NCBI RefSeq assembly: GCF_003951315.1
Contig: NZ_QLJH01000025.1
Coordinates: 1 to 48,392 of the forward strand
From: Sphingomonas sp. S-NIH.Pt15_0812
Lineage (GTDB): Bacteria > Pseudomonadota > Alphaproteobacteria > Sphingomonadales > Sphingomonadaceae
DNA length: 48,392 bases
Reading direction: 5' to 3'
Made by a program: the position numbers and the translations under genes. Within the stretch, counting starts at the first letter, position 1. Every line of letters starts with the position of its first letter. Shown piece after piece: positions 28,222 through 36,591 of this stretch. A model generated the notes under the pieces. That model did not search any database, had not been told where the DNA came from, and worked only from the letters and a program-made list of their open reading frames with translations.

Positions 28222-28851
28222 ATGACCCGTTTCGCCGCCATCGCGCTCGCCGCCGTCGCCACGCTATCCGCCACCACCGCCCAGGCTGCGGTGGTCGAGG
28301 TGAAGGGCGGCACCGCCAGCGCCAGCATCGCCACCTTCGGCGCGTTCGAGCAGAGCTTCAAGCCGACCGAGGATCTGCTGACCAGCTTCGCCTTCACCTT
28401 CGGCAGCACCAGCCGCACTGCCACCACCGGCTCGGTGGTCTTCTCGCTGCTCGACCAGAACAACACGGTGCTGGTGCAGGGTCGGACGACCAGCCTGACC
28501 GGCCTCGTGTTCCGGTCGCTCGGCGACTTCGTCACCGTCTTCACCGGTTCGGTGGCGGTGAGCGCCAACCAGACCTATCGCGCGGTGCTGACCTCGGACA
28601 CCAGCAACGTCGTGCTCGGCTATCGCAACGGCACGGACGGCTATGCGGACGGTGCGCTGACCCGCGCCATCGACAGCGATCAGGCCTGTATTCGGTCGCC
28701 CAACCCCTGCGACGCCAATTTCCGCTTCACCACCGCAGCGGCGGCCGTGGTGCCGGAGCCGGCGAGCTGGGCGCTGATGCTCACCGGCTTCGCGCTGGTC
28801 GGCGGCGCGGCCCGCTATCGCCGCCGCGCCTCGGTGCTGCGCCACAGCTGA
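28222..28851 (+). CDS. PEP-CTERM sorting-domain protein
   Basis: A 209-residue exported protein. The signal peptide is MTRFAAIALAAVATLSATTAQA; the beta-rich body has no recognised catalytic site and two cysteines in CIRSPNPC. The C-terminus is a PEP-CTERM signal: VPEPASWALMLTGFALVGG then RYRRR. Such proteins are handled by an exosortase and anchored or released in the envelope, often with exopolysaccharide. AAGGGGGATATCCT sits before ATG 28222. No exosortase gene is in the window. Its divergent placement from the secreted nuclease suggests shared control but proves nothing. Confidence 0.9.
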   Translation: MTRFAAIALAAVATLSATTAQAAVVEVKGGTASASIATFGAFEQSFKPTEDLLTSFAFTFGSTSRTATTGSVVFSLLDQNNTVLVQGRTTSLTGLVFRSLGDFVTVFTGSVAVSANQTYRAVLTSDTSNVVLGYRNGTDGYADGALTRAIDSDQACIRSPNPCDANFRFTTAAAAVVPEPASWALMLTGFALVGGAARYRRRASVLRHS

Positions 28852-28877
28852 TCTCCCGCATCGGAACGAACGGTAAC

Positions 28878-28908
28878 GGGGGCGGCAATCCTGGGGCACC
28901 GCCGCCCC
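28878..28908 (+). terminator. Terminator after the PEP-CTERM gene
   Basis: GGGGGCGGC (28878-28886) pairs with GCCGCCCC (28901-28908), followed by TTT. It lies about 27 nt after the stop at 28851 and before the esterase gene. Confidence 0.7.
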
Positions 28909-28966
28909 TTTGCTGTTCGGGGTCGGGCGCTATGCTGGTGCGAATCCCGCTATTGGAGAGGCGCTT

Positions 28967-29983
28967 ATGACCGATTTCGACCCACTGCCGGCGTTCGGCC
29001 GCCGCGCCCTGCTCGCGGGCCTCGCCGCCGCCCCGCTGATCGCGACCGCCGCCCAGGCACAGACCCAGGCCCAGATTGCGTCCGGCGCCACCGGCCCCCA
29101 GGCGGGCGAGGTCCTGCCGCTCTGGCCCGGCGCCGCGCCCGGCCACCCGTCGCGCGCGCCGGTGCTCAAGATCGACCAGCGCTCCAAGTCGCCCGGCTTC
29201 GACGACCGCTGGGTGACCGGCGTGGATCGCCCCGCCCTGGCCGTCCGCCGCCCGGCCACCCCCAATGGCAGCGCGGTGATGCTGATCCCCGGCGGCGGCT
29301 ATGGCTTCCTGGCCTGGGACAATGAGGGCGAGGAACAGGCCCGCTGGCTCAACGCGCGCGGCATCACCGCCTATATCCTCCTCTACCGCCTGCCCGGCGA
29401 AGGCTGGGCGAACCGCGCCACCGTGCCGCTCCAGGATGCGCAGCGCGGCCTGCGCCTGATCCGCGCGCGCGCCGGCCAGGACCGGATCGATCCGGCGCAT
29501 GTCATGATCCTGGGCTTCTCGGCGGGCGGGCATCTCGCCGGCAGCCTCGCCACCCGCCATGCCGAGCGGACCTATGCGCCGGTCGACGCGGCCGACCGAT
29601 TATCGGCGCGACCTGATCTGGCCGGGCTGATCTATCCGGTGGTGTCGCTGGCCGAACCCTTCACCCATGGAGGATCGCGCGACAATCTGCTCGGCCCGAA
29701 TGCCGATCTCGCCGCCCGGCAGCGCGGCTCGGTCGAGCGGCTGGTCACGGCGGAGACGTCGCCGATCTTCCTCACCCATGCCAGCGACGACGGACTGGTG
29801 CCGATCGCCAACAGCCTGGCCCTCTACCAGGCGATGCTGGCGGGCAAGCGGCCGGCGACGCTCCACGCCTTCGACCAGGGCGGCCATGGCTTCGGCGTCC
29901 GGCTGGAGGCCAATGTCGCCACCGCCGCCTGGCCGACGCTGTTCGCCGGCTATGCGACGCAGCTCGGCCTGTTGCCGGGCTGA
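28967..29983 (+). CDS. Tat-exported alpha/beta-hydrolase (acetyl esterase type)
   Basis: A 338-residue exported esterase. The N-terminus has a twin-arginine signal (GRRALLAGLAAAPLIATAAQAQ). The hydrolase has an oxyanion region IPGGGYGFLAWDNEGE, nucleophile Ser in GFSAGGH, an acid in THASDDGLVP and His in FDQGGHGFG. The family includes acetylxylan esterases and related carbohydrate or lipid esterases of the BD-FAE type. GGAGAGG precedes ATG 28967. The exact substrate is unknown. Confidence 0.87.
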   Translation: MTDFDPLPAFGRRALLAGLAAAPLIATAAQAQTQAQIASGATGPQAGEVLPLWPGAAPGHPSRAPVLKIDQRSKSPGFDDRWVTGVDRPALAVRRPATPNGSAVMLIPGGGYGFLAWDNEGEEQARWLNARGITAYILLYRLPGEGWANRATVPLQDAQRGLRLIRARAGQDRIDPAHVMILGFSAGGHLAGSLATRHAERTYAPVDAADRLSARPDLAGLIYPVVSLAEPFTHGGSRDNLLGPNADLAARQRGSVERLVTAETSPIFLTHASDDGLVPIANSLALYQAMLAGKRPATLHAFDQGGHGFGVRLEANVATAAWPTLFAGYATQLGLLPG

Positions 29984-30029
29984 ACGACAGGTCCGTCCGC
30001 CGGATCGGACCGGCGGACGGGCCCAATGC

Positions 30030-30632
30030 TTACTGCCCGCTCGCAACCGGCACGGGTGCGGAAATGGCGAGCGGCGGCGGCGTGCCGGTCGCGATCGCCA
30101 GCGGCACGTCCTCGTCGACGAATCCCTTGATGATCGTGCCCATCGGCACGCGCGCGCTGGTGCCGGTCATGAAGAAGCCGGCCGGCAGGAAGACGATCGC
30201 CGAGGCCGCCACCGCGCCGACGCCGCCGGCCACGCCCTTGTCGTCGAACGCGCCGCTCAAGCGGATCTGCCGGCCGTTGACCGTGGCGTAGAGCAACCGC
30301 GCGCCCAGATGCCCCGACTTGCCCCACATGCCCTTGTTGGTGACCTCGGTGACCTCGCCGATCGCCGGGCTGCCCGCCGGGATCACGGTCACGCCCTGCA
30401 CCATCACCGGCTCCGCCACCTCCAGGTGGAAGCGCTGGCCGACGCGCAGCTTCTTGCCCTTGGTGGTCAGCTCCTCCGATAGGCGGAGCGGCACTTCGGT
30501 GCCGGTGCGCAGCGTCGCCGCGCTCGTGGCCGTCGCGACCGGCTGCACCGGTGCGGTCGCCGTCTGGGCCTGCGCCCCCTGCACGGACATCATCATCGCC
30601 GCGCCCAACAGGACGCGCGTCATCCTCGCCAT
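30030..30632 (-). CDS. Exported protein of unknown function
   Basis: A 200-residue protein with signal peptide MARMTRVLLGAAMMMSVQGAQAQ. The body contains GTEVPLRLSEELTTKGKKL, VTVIPAGSPAIGEVTEV and RQIRLSGAFDDKGV, then a hydrophobic helix (AAASAIVFLPAGFFMTG region) that could be a membrane segment. This pattern recurs in alphaproteobacterial hypothetical proteins, but I cannot assign a function. ATG 30632 is used; ATG 30623 is also possible. An 8-bp hairpin (CGACTCGG/CCGAGTCG, 30651-30672) lies in its leader. It converges on the esterase gene. Confidence 0.75.
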   Translation of the reverse strand: MARMTRVLLGAAMMMSVQGAQAQTATAPVQPVATATSAATLRTGTEVPLRLSEELTTKGKKLRVGQRFHLEVAEPVMVQGVTVIPAGSPAIGEVTEVTNKGMWGKSGHLGARLLYATVNGRQIRLSGAFDDKGVAGGVGAVAASAIVFLPAGFFMTGTSARVPMGTIIKGFVDEDVPLAIATGTPPPLAISAPVPVASGQ

Positions 30633-30816
30633 AATCTGATTACCCCCAGGCGACTCGGCCCCATCCGAGTCGTGGCCGGCAAACTGGCACGACCGTCTGA
30701 CAACGGGAAGACAGTCGGGCGGAGAACATGGACCGAAATGGTCGGACATCGCGCAGGCACCGTACACGGCGAAGGCCGTGACGCGGTTCGACTGCTGGCG
30801 ATGTGGAGAAGAATAT

Positions 30817-30893
30817 TGGTCGGGACGACAGGATTCGAACCTGCGACCCCCACACCCCCAGTGTGATGCGCTACCAGGCTGCGCTACGTCCCG
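30817..30893 (-). tRNA. tRNA-Pro (anticodon GGG), CCA encoded
   Basis: On the - strand a 77-nt cloverleaf: acceptor CGGGACG/CGTCCCG, D arm GCGC...GCGC, anticodon stem TCACA/TGTGG with loop CTGGGGG (anticodon GGG, G37), T arm GCAGG-TTCGAAT-CCTGT, discriminator A and encoded CCA (30817-30819). It reads CCC proline codons. A short open frame across it is an artefact. Confidence 0.96.
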
Positions 30894-31029
30894 ACCGGAG
30901 GGCGGCTCCTACGCGCGGTCGGCGCAGGATGCAAGCGGCTTGGAGGCTGTTCCGCGACGATTGCCATAAATCGCGCCGGATGGTAGCGGCCACGCTTCAT
31001 GCGCGGGGGCGTTCCCCCGCCGACCAGCC

Positions 31030-31380
31030 ATGACGGGTCCGATGTTCATTCCCTCTGCTTACGCCCAGACCGCGGGCGGCGCCGCCGGCGCGAGCGGCAT
31101 TGCGAGCTTCCTCAGCCTCGCGCCGCTGTTCCTGGTCTTCATCGTCTTCTATTTCCTGATGATTCGCCCCCAGCAGCGCCGCGTGAAGCAGCTGCAGACG
31201 GCGATCCAGGCGGTGAAGAAGGGTGACCAGATCGTCACCGCCGGCGGCATCGTCGGCCGCGTCACCAAGGTCGAGGACCTGTATGTCGAGGCGGAGATCG
31301 CCGCCAACACGCGCGTCCGCGTCGTCAAGGCGACGATCGCCGAGGTGGTCAATCCGCTCGCGAAGCCGGCGAACGACTGA
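31030..31380 (+). CDS. yajC: Sec translocase accessory protein YajC
   Basis: A 116-residue inner-membrane protein with one membrane helix at about 30-48 (LAPLFLVFIVFYFLMIRPQQ), and the conserved cytoplasmic part (KGDQIVTAGGIVGRVTKV). It associates with SecDF in protein export. ATG 31030 is used; ATG 31042 (MFIPSAYAQ) is also possible. The stop overlaps the secD ATG (TGATG at 31378-31382). Confidence 0.95.
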   Translation: MTGPMFIPSAYAQTAGGAAGASGIASFLSLAPLFLVFIVFYFLMIRPQQRRVKQLQTAIQAVKKGDQIVTAGGIVGRVTKVEDLYVEAEIAANTRVRVVKATIAEVVNPLAKPAND

Positions 31381-32987
31381 TGCTGGATTTTCCGCGCTGG
31401 AAGGTCTGGTCGATCTATGCGGTGCTGGCGGCGCTCGTCGCGCTGGCCATGCCGAGCGTCCTGTCGGGTATCCTGCCGAGCAACCTCGCCGCGCATCTGC
31501 CGGCGAAGCCCCGCATCAACCTGGGTCTCGACCTGGCCGGCGGCAGCTATCTGCTGCTGGAGGCGGACACGCAGGATTTGGCCAATACCCGGCTGGAGAC
31601 GATGCGCGACCAGATCGCGGCCGAGATGAAGCGCGGCAATCCGCGCATCGCGATCGGCGACATCTCGACCCGCAACGGCCAGCTTTCCTTCATGCTCCGC
31701 GACTCGTCGCAGGTCGACGCGGCGCGCGAGCGGCTGCTGTCGGTGGCGGGCGGCGGGGCCGGCATGACCGGCCAGCGCGAATGGGACATCCAGGTCGTCG
31801 ATTCCAGCCGGTTCGTGCTCAAGCCGACCCAGGCGGGCCTGGACCAGGCGATCAACACCGCGATGGGCGACGCGACCGAGGTCGTGCGCCGCCGCATCGA
31901 CGAACTCGGCACGCGTGAGCCGACCATCGTGCGCCAGGGCAGCAACCGCATCCTGGTGCAGGTGCCCGGCCTCCAGAATCCGCAGGCGCTGAAGGACCTG
32001 CTCGGCAAGACCGCCAAGCTGGAATTCAAGATGGTCGAGGAGAATGTCTCCCCGGCCGATCTCGCCGCCAATCGCGCGCCGCTGGGCGCGCAGATCCTGA
32101 CCTATGTCGATGGCGGCCCGAACGCGCGCATCGCGGTGAAGCGCTCAACCGTCATCTCCGGCGACCAGCTGGTCGACGCGACGCAGGGCTATGACCCGCA
32201 GACCAACGCGCCGATCGTCAACTTCACCTTCGACGGCCAGGGCGGCCGCCGCTTCGCCAGGACGACGACCGACAATGTCGGCAAGCGTTTCGCGATCATC
32301 CTCGACAATCAGGTGATCTCGGCGCCCAGCATCAACACGCCGATCCTGGGCGGGCGCGGCTATATCCAGGGCAATTTCACCGTCGATTCGGCCAATCAGC
32401 TTGCCATCGCGCTCCGCTCGGGCAAGCTGCCGGTGGACCTCAAGGTGATCGAGGAATCGACCGTCGGCCCCGATCTGGGCGCCGATTCGATCCGCGCCGG
32501 CCTGCTCGCCTCGGCGATCGCGGTGGCGCTGGTCGTGATCTTCATGCTGGTGACCTATGGCCGCTTCGGTTTCTACGCGAACCTGGCGGTGGTCATCAAC
32601 GTGTTCGTCATCGTCGGCGTGCTGGCGGTGCTGGGCGGCACGCTGACCTTGCCCGGCATCGCCGGCTTCGTGCTGACGATCGGTACGGCGGTCGACGCCA
32701 ACGTGCTGATCAACGAGCGAATCCGCGAGGAACGGCGGCGCGGGCGCAGCGTCGTCCAGTCGGTCGAGCTGGGCTATAAGGAGGCCAGCCGCACCATCTT
32801 CGAGGCGAACGTGACCCATGCGATCTCCGGTCTGATCATGCTGGTGCTGGGCTCCGGCCCGGTGAAGGGCTTCGCGGTGGTGCTGCTGATCGGCATCGTC
32901 ACCTCGGTCTTCACCGCCGTCACCTTCACCCGGATGCTGGTGGTGCAGTGGATTCGCCGCACCAAGCCCAAGACGATCAACATCTGA
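31380..32987 (+). CDS. secD: Protein translocase subunit SecD
   Basis: A 535-residue RND-type subunit that uses the proton motive force to complete preprotein export. TM1 is followed by GLDLAGGSYLLLEADT, a large periplasmic P1 region, and a C-terminal block of five helices with GFVLTIGTAVDANVLINERIREE, the conserved family signature. It is coupled to yajC and lies 13 nt from secF. Confidence 0.97.
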   Translation: MLDFPRWKVWSIYAVLAALVALAMPSVLSGILPSNLAAHLPAKPRINLGLDLAGGSYLLLEADTQDLANTRLETMRDQIAAEMKRGNPRIAIGDISTRNGQLSFMLRDSSQVDAARERLLSVAGGGAGMTGQREWDIQVVDSSRFVLKPTQAGLDQAINTAMGDATEVVRRRIDELGTREPTIVRQGSNRILVQVPGLQNPQALKDLLGKTAKLEFKMVEENVSPADLAANRAPLGAQILTYVDGGPNARIAVKRSTVISGDQLVDATQGYDPQTNAPIVNFTFDGQGGRRFARTTTDNVGKRFAIILDNQVISAPSINTPILGGRGYIQGNFTVDSANQLAIALRSGKLPVDLKVIEESTVGPDLGADSIRAGLLASAIAVALVVIFMLVTYGRFGFYANLAVVINVFVIVGVLAVLGGTLTLPGIAGFVLTIGTAVDANVLINERIREERRRGRSVVQSVELGYKEASRTIFEANVTHAISGLIMLVLGSGPVKGFAVVLLIGIVTSVFTAVTFTRMLVVQWIRRTKPKTINI

Positions 32988-33000
32988 GGCGAGCAGAACC

Positions 33001-33981
33001 ATGAAACTCCTCAAGCTCGTCCCCGACGATACCAACATCGACTTCGTCCGCCTGCGCAAATGGGCGTTCGGCCTGACGCTGGCGCTGTCGATCCTGGCGG
33101 TCGGCCTGGTCTTCACGCGCGGCCTCAACATGGGCGTCGACTTTGTCGGCGGCCTGATGATCGAGGAACGCTTCCCCTCCCCGCCCGACCAGAACCGGGT
33201 GCGACAGGTGATCGACGGGCTGGGCGTCGGCGAGGCGGCGATCCAGCAGGTCGGCGATCCGCGCGCGCTGTCGATCCGCCTGCCGGTGCAGCAGGGCGCG
33301 GACGATGGCGCGACCAACCGCGTCGTCCGCCAGGTCGAGGCCGCATTGGGCAAGGCGTTCCCCGGCGCAACCTTCAGCCGCTATTCGACCGTATCCGGCA
33401 AGGTGTCGGGCGAGCTGGTCCAGCACGGCATCCTGGCGGTCGTGCTGGCGGTGCTGGGCATCGGCCTGTTCGCGATCTTCCGCTTCGAATGGCAGTTCGG
33501 CGTGTCGACCATCGTCGCCATCGTCCACGACCTGTTGATGACGCTCGGCTTCTTCGCGCTGACCCGGTTCGAGTTCGACCTGAACATCGTCGCGGCGGTG
33601 CTGACCATCATCGGCTATTCGATCAACGACAAGATCGTCATCGACGATCGCATCCGCGAGAATATGCGCCGCTATCGCAAGATGGAGATGCGCGACATCA
33701 TCAACCTTTCGGTCAACGAGACGCTGCCGCGCACGGTGATGACCTCGGTGACGATCCTGCTCGCGCTGGTCGCGATGCTGGCGCTGGGCGGCCATGTGCT
33801 GCGCGGCTTCACCGCGGCGATGATCCTGGGCATCGTGGTCGGCACCTATTCGTCGATCTACGTGTCGTCGTCGCTGCTGATCGCGCTGGGTCTCCGCGCC
33901 GAGCCGAACCGCGAGAAGCCGGGCACGACCGACAAGACCAAGATCGACGATGCCGAGCGCATCGTCCCGCGTCAGCGCTGA
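33001..33981 (+). CDS. secF: Protein translocase subunit SecF
   Basis: A 326-residue partner of SecD: N-terminal TM1, LNMGVDFVGGLMIEERF, a short periplasmic domain and the helix bundle with TIIGYSINDKIVIDDRIREN and a conserved RTVMTSVT segment. The length fits the family. A polar C-terminal tail follows the last helix. It is 14 nt before the next gene in the same operon. Confidence 0.97.
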   Translation: MKLLKLVPDDTNIDFVRLRKWAFGLTLALSILAVGLVFTRGLNMGVDFVGGLMIEERFPSPPDQNRVRQVIDGLGVGEAAIQQVGDPRALSIRLPVQQGADDGATNRVVRQVEAALGKAFPGATFSRYSTVSGKVSGELVQHGILAVVLAVLGIGLFAIFRFEWQFGVSTIVAIVHDLLMTLGFFALTRFEFDLNIVAAVLTIIGYSINDKIVIDDRIRENMRRYRKMEMRDIINLSVNETLPRTVMTSVTILLALVAMLALGGHVLRGFTAAMILGIVVGTYSSIYVSSSLLIALGLRAEPNREKPGTTDKTKIDDAERIVPRQR

Positions 33982-33994
33982 GGGAAACGGCATC

Positions 33995-34369
33995 ATGCGC
34001 ATGGATCGCGGCCAGCCGGTCACCGGGCCGGAAATCCGGGGCTTTTCGGGCAACGGATACCGGCTGGACGACGTGACGGTCGCGACCGCGCTGCTGCTGA
34101 CGCCGGACACGGCGATGGACTGGGCTCCGCCCGCCATCGCCGACCTGACCGTCGAGGCGATCGCGCCGCTGCTCGATCCGCTGCCCGAATTCATCCTGAT
34201 CGGCACCGGCGCGCGACTGGCCCGACCGCCCCGCGCCCTGGTCGAGGCGCTCGACGCGCGCGGCATCGGCGTCGAGACGATGGACAGCCGCGCCGCCGCC
34301 CGCGCCTGGGGCGTCCTGCGCGCCGAGGGCCGGCGGCTGGCGGCCGCGCTCTACCCCACCGACGCCTGA
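33995..34369 (+). CDS. Mth938-domain protein (NDUFAF3-like)
   Basis: A 124-residue protein of the DUF498/Mth938 fold, shown by YRLDDVTVATALLLTPD, LIGTGARLARPP and a C-terminal region VETMDSRAAARAW. In alphaproteobacteria this family often follows secF, and its mitochondrial relative NDUFAF3 assists complex I assembly; function here is inferred only from that. GAGGGAAA precedes ATG 33995. Confidence 0.85.
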   Translation: MRMDRGQPVTGPEIRGFSGNGYRLDDVTVATALLLTPDTAMDWAPPAIADLTVEAIAPLLDPLPEFILIGTGARLARPPRALVEALDARGIGVETMDSRAAARAWGVLRAEGRRLAAALYPTDA

Positions 34370-34483
34370 TCGTCGGCACACATCGGATAACCGCAACCGA
34401 GATCGCCCCGGATCGATAGCGGATTGCGAGTGACAAGGCCGCTTGGCCGCAATAGCCTCCTCCCCGATCAGGTGGAGTAGCGC

Positions 34484-35932
34484 GTGAGACACGAACGGTT
34501 CGGGGCGATGCTCGCCTTGGCAGCGATGCTGGCGGGATGCGGCGGCGATGGCGGGTCGAACGCCAGCACCTCCAGCGGGGGCAGCGCGGGCGGCGGCACC
34601 GCCGCGACGCCCGCCCCGACCGCCAGCGGCTGTTCGCTGCGCGAACGGCAGGACTGGGCGGCGGCGCAGCTGCGCGAATGGTATCTCTTCCCCGAAACGC
34701 TGCCCACCAGCCTCAGCCCGGCCGGCTATGCGACCGTCGACGATTATATCGACGCCCTGACCAAGACGGCGCGCGACCAATCCAAGGACCGCTATTTCAC
34801 CCATCTCGCCTCCATCAAGGAGGAGAATGCCTATTATGACTCGGGCGAGAGCGCCGGTTTCGGCTTCCGGCTCAGCATCGCCAGTGGCAACAGCGCGCTG
34901 ACCGTCACCGAAAGCTTCGAGGGCGCGCCCGCGCTGGCCGCCGGGGTCGATCGCGGTGCGCAGATCGTCGGCATCGGCACCAGCAGCAGCGACGTGCGCA
35001 GCATCGCCGCGATCACCGCCGCCGACCCGACCTATGGCATCGGCAACGCCCTGGGCCCGGACACGGCCGGCACCACCCGTGTCTTCCGCCTCCAGACCGC
35101 GAACGGCGGCACGCGGGACGTCAGCATCGCCAAGGCGGTCTATACGCTGACCCCGATCTCCAGCCGCTACGGCGTGCAGATCATCAACGATGGCGACCAG
35201 AAGGTCGGCTATCTCAACCTGCGCACCTTCATCAACACAGCCGATGCGCAGCTCCGCTCCGCCTTCGACGGTTTCCGCGAGCAGGGCATCACCAGGGTCA
35301 TCATCGACCTGCGCTATAATGGCGGCGGCCTGATCAACACGGCGGAGCTGGCGGGCGACCTGCTCGGCGGCAATCGCCAGACATCGGACGTATTCCATTA
35401 TACGACCTTCCGGCCGGAGAAATCGTCGAACAACGAGACCCGCTATTTCGCGCCACAGTCCCAGTCGATCGCGCCGACCCGCATCGCCTTCATCGGCACG
35501 CGCGGCACCGCCTCGGCCAGCGAATTGCTGATCAATGCCATGTCGCCCTATCTGGGCACCAGCATGGCGCTGGTCGGCACCAACACCTATGGCAAGCCGG
35601 TCGGACAGATCGCGCTGGACCGCGCGCAATGCGACGACCGGCTGCGCGTCGTCGCCATCGCGACTCAGAACAGCGCGCGCCAGGGCGGCTATTATACCGG
35701 CCTGGCATCGACCCTCGGCACCACCTGTCAGGCCAGCGACGATCTGAGCCGGCCGATGGGCGATCCCGCCGAATCCTCGACCCGGGCGGCGCTCGATTTC
35801 CTGGCCGGGCGAAGCTGCACCTCGATCACGGCGCGGAGCGGCGATGCGACCAGCTTCTCCGCCGCCGGCCGCGAACTGGTCCGGGCGGCCCGGCCGAGCG
35901 CGGCGCAGCGCGAGGTGCCGGGGCTGTTCTGA
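34484..35932 (+). CDS. S41-family peptidase lipoprotein
   Basis: A 482-residue C-terminal-processing-type peptidase. A lipobox (LAGC, Cys19) follows the signal peptide, then a Gly/Ser/Thr-rich spacer. A PDZ-like region (about 125-215) precedes the S41 core, with IDLRYNGGG, the nucleophile Ser near 346 in GTASASELL and Lys near 371 in NTYGKPVGQ. It is probably anchored in the outer membrane facing the periplasm, or exposed. The start is GTG 34484, with GGAG 8 nt before it. Several cysteines suggest disulphides. Confidence 0.9.
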   Translation: MRHERFGAMLALAAMLAGCGGDGGSNASTSSGGSAGGGTAATPAPTASGCSLRERQDWAAAQLREWYLFPETLPTSLSPAGYATVDDYIDALTKTARDQSKDRYFTHLASIKEENAYYDSGESAGFGFRLSIASGNSALTVTESFEGAPALAAGVDRGAQIVGIGTSSSDVRSIAAITAADPTYGIGNALGPDTAGTTRVFRLQTANGGTRDVSIAKAVYTLTPISSRYGVQIINDGDQKVGYLNLRTFINTADAQLRSAFDGFREQGITRVIIDLRYNGGGLINTAELAGDLLGGNRQTSDVFHYTTFRPEKSSNNETRYFAPQSQSIAPTRIAFIGTRGTASASELLINAMSPYLGTSMALVGTNTYGKPVGQIALDRAQCDDRLRVVAIATQNSARQGGYYTGLASTLGTTCQASDDLSRPMGDPAESSTRAALDFLAGRSCTSITARSGDATSFSAAGRELVRAARPSAAQREVPGLF

Positions 35933-35952
35933 TTGGATCGGCCCGACCACGC

Positions 35953-35969
35953 CTCCCCCTGCCGGGGAG
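35953..35969. terminator. Short hairpin between convergent genes
   Basis: CTCCCC (35953-35958) pairs with GGGGAG (35964-35969) across a 5-nt loop, between the ends of the S41 peptidase (+) and ydbL (-). There is no T run; a terminator role is plausible but weak. Confidence 0.4.
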
Positions 35970-36004
35970 ACGTTTCGTCCCCGACCCGACGTCGCCCCGC
36001 CCCC

Positions 36005-36385
36005 TTACACGCAGCGCGGATCGCGATCCGGCGCAGCGGCGGTGCGCGTCTTCCAGCCGCCATCAGGCGCGCGGTATTTCTCGCCCGGCTTGGTCTGCGC
36101 GATCAGGTTGCAGCCGCTGGTGAAGGCCAGTTGCTCCACCGTCGCGCCGGTCGCCTGCGCCTTTTGCGTATAAGCCGCCTTGCGCTGGATGTTGATCGCG
36201 TTGACCAGCGCACGCAGCTCCGCCGAGCCGCTCCCGACCAAGCCCAGATAGCCATCGGGCAGCTCGCCCACCTCGCCCGCCGCGCGCGCCGCCGCATAGG
36301 CCGGATCGCGCTGCGCCCAGGCGGCGGTCGACAGGCTGGCCAGGACCACCAGGCCCGCCATCGTCATCTTCGCCATGGTCTTCAT
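36005..36385 (-). CDS. ydbL: YdbL-family periplasmic protein (DUF1318)
   Basis: 126 residues with a signal peptide (MAGLVVLASLSTAAWAQ at the front), then the DUF1318 pattern: AAGEVGELPDGYLGLVGSGSAELRALVNAINIQRKAAY and a C-terminal basic segment. In E. coli ydbL is the third gene of ydbH-ynbE-ydbL and modulates that lipid-transport bridge. Its start overlaps the ynbE stop by one base (36385). The order is conserved here. Confidence 0.87.
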   Translation of the reverse strand: MKTMAKMTMAGLVVLASLSTAAWAQRDPAYAAARAAGEVGELPDGYLGLVGSGSAELRALVNAINIQRKAAYTQKAQATGATVEQLAFTSGCNLIAQTKPGEKYRAPDGGWKTRTAAAPDRDPRCV

Positions 36386-36591
36386 CAGAAAATCCCCGGA
36401 TTCTGCTGGATCAGCGACTTGGCCTCATTGTCGAGGCGGTACACCACTTCCTGCGTGACATTGATGTTCAGGTTGATCTCGATCGGCTTGGTCGGCGCGT
36501 TCACATTGATGCAGCCGCCGGTCGCCCCGGTCAAAATCGCCATCGTACAGATCGTGATCGCTCGCATCGTCGTCAACCTGGAACGCTTCAT
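36385..36591 (-). CDS. ynbE: YnbE-family small lipoprotein
   Basis: 68 residues. The lipobox is in ILTGATGGC, followed by INVNAPTKPIEINLNINVTQEVVYRL, the family core. The known E. coli YnbE is an outer-membrane lipoprotein that forms stacks contacting YdbH to bridge the periplasm. ATG 36591 overlaps the ydbH stop (ATGA). An internal ATG at residue 9 would give a more usual signal peptide and may be the true start. Confidence 0.85.
   Translation of the reverse strand: MKRSRLTTMRAITICTMAILTGATGGCINVNAPTKPIEINLNINVTQEVVYRLDNEAKSLIQQNPGIF

Noticed and set aside
30672..30866. Small + strand ORF ending [14 protein letters not shown]
   Set aside because: This peptide is a well-known artefact of translating across a tRNA; it overlaps tRNA-Pro.
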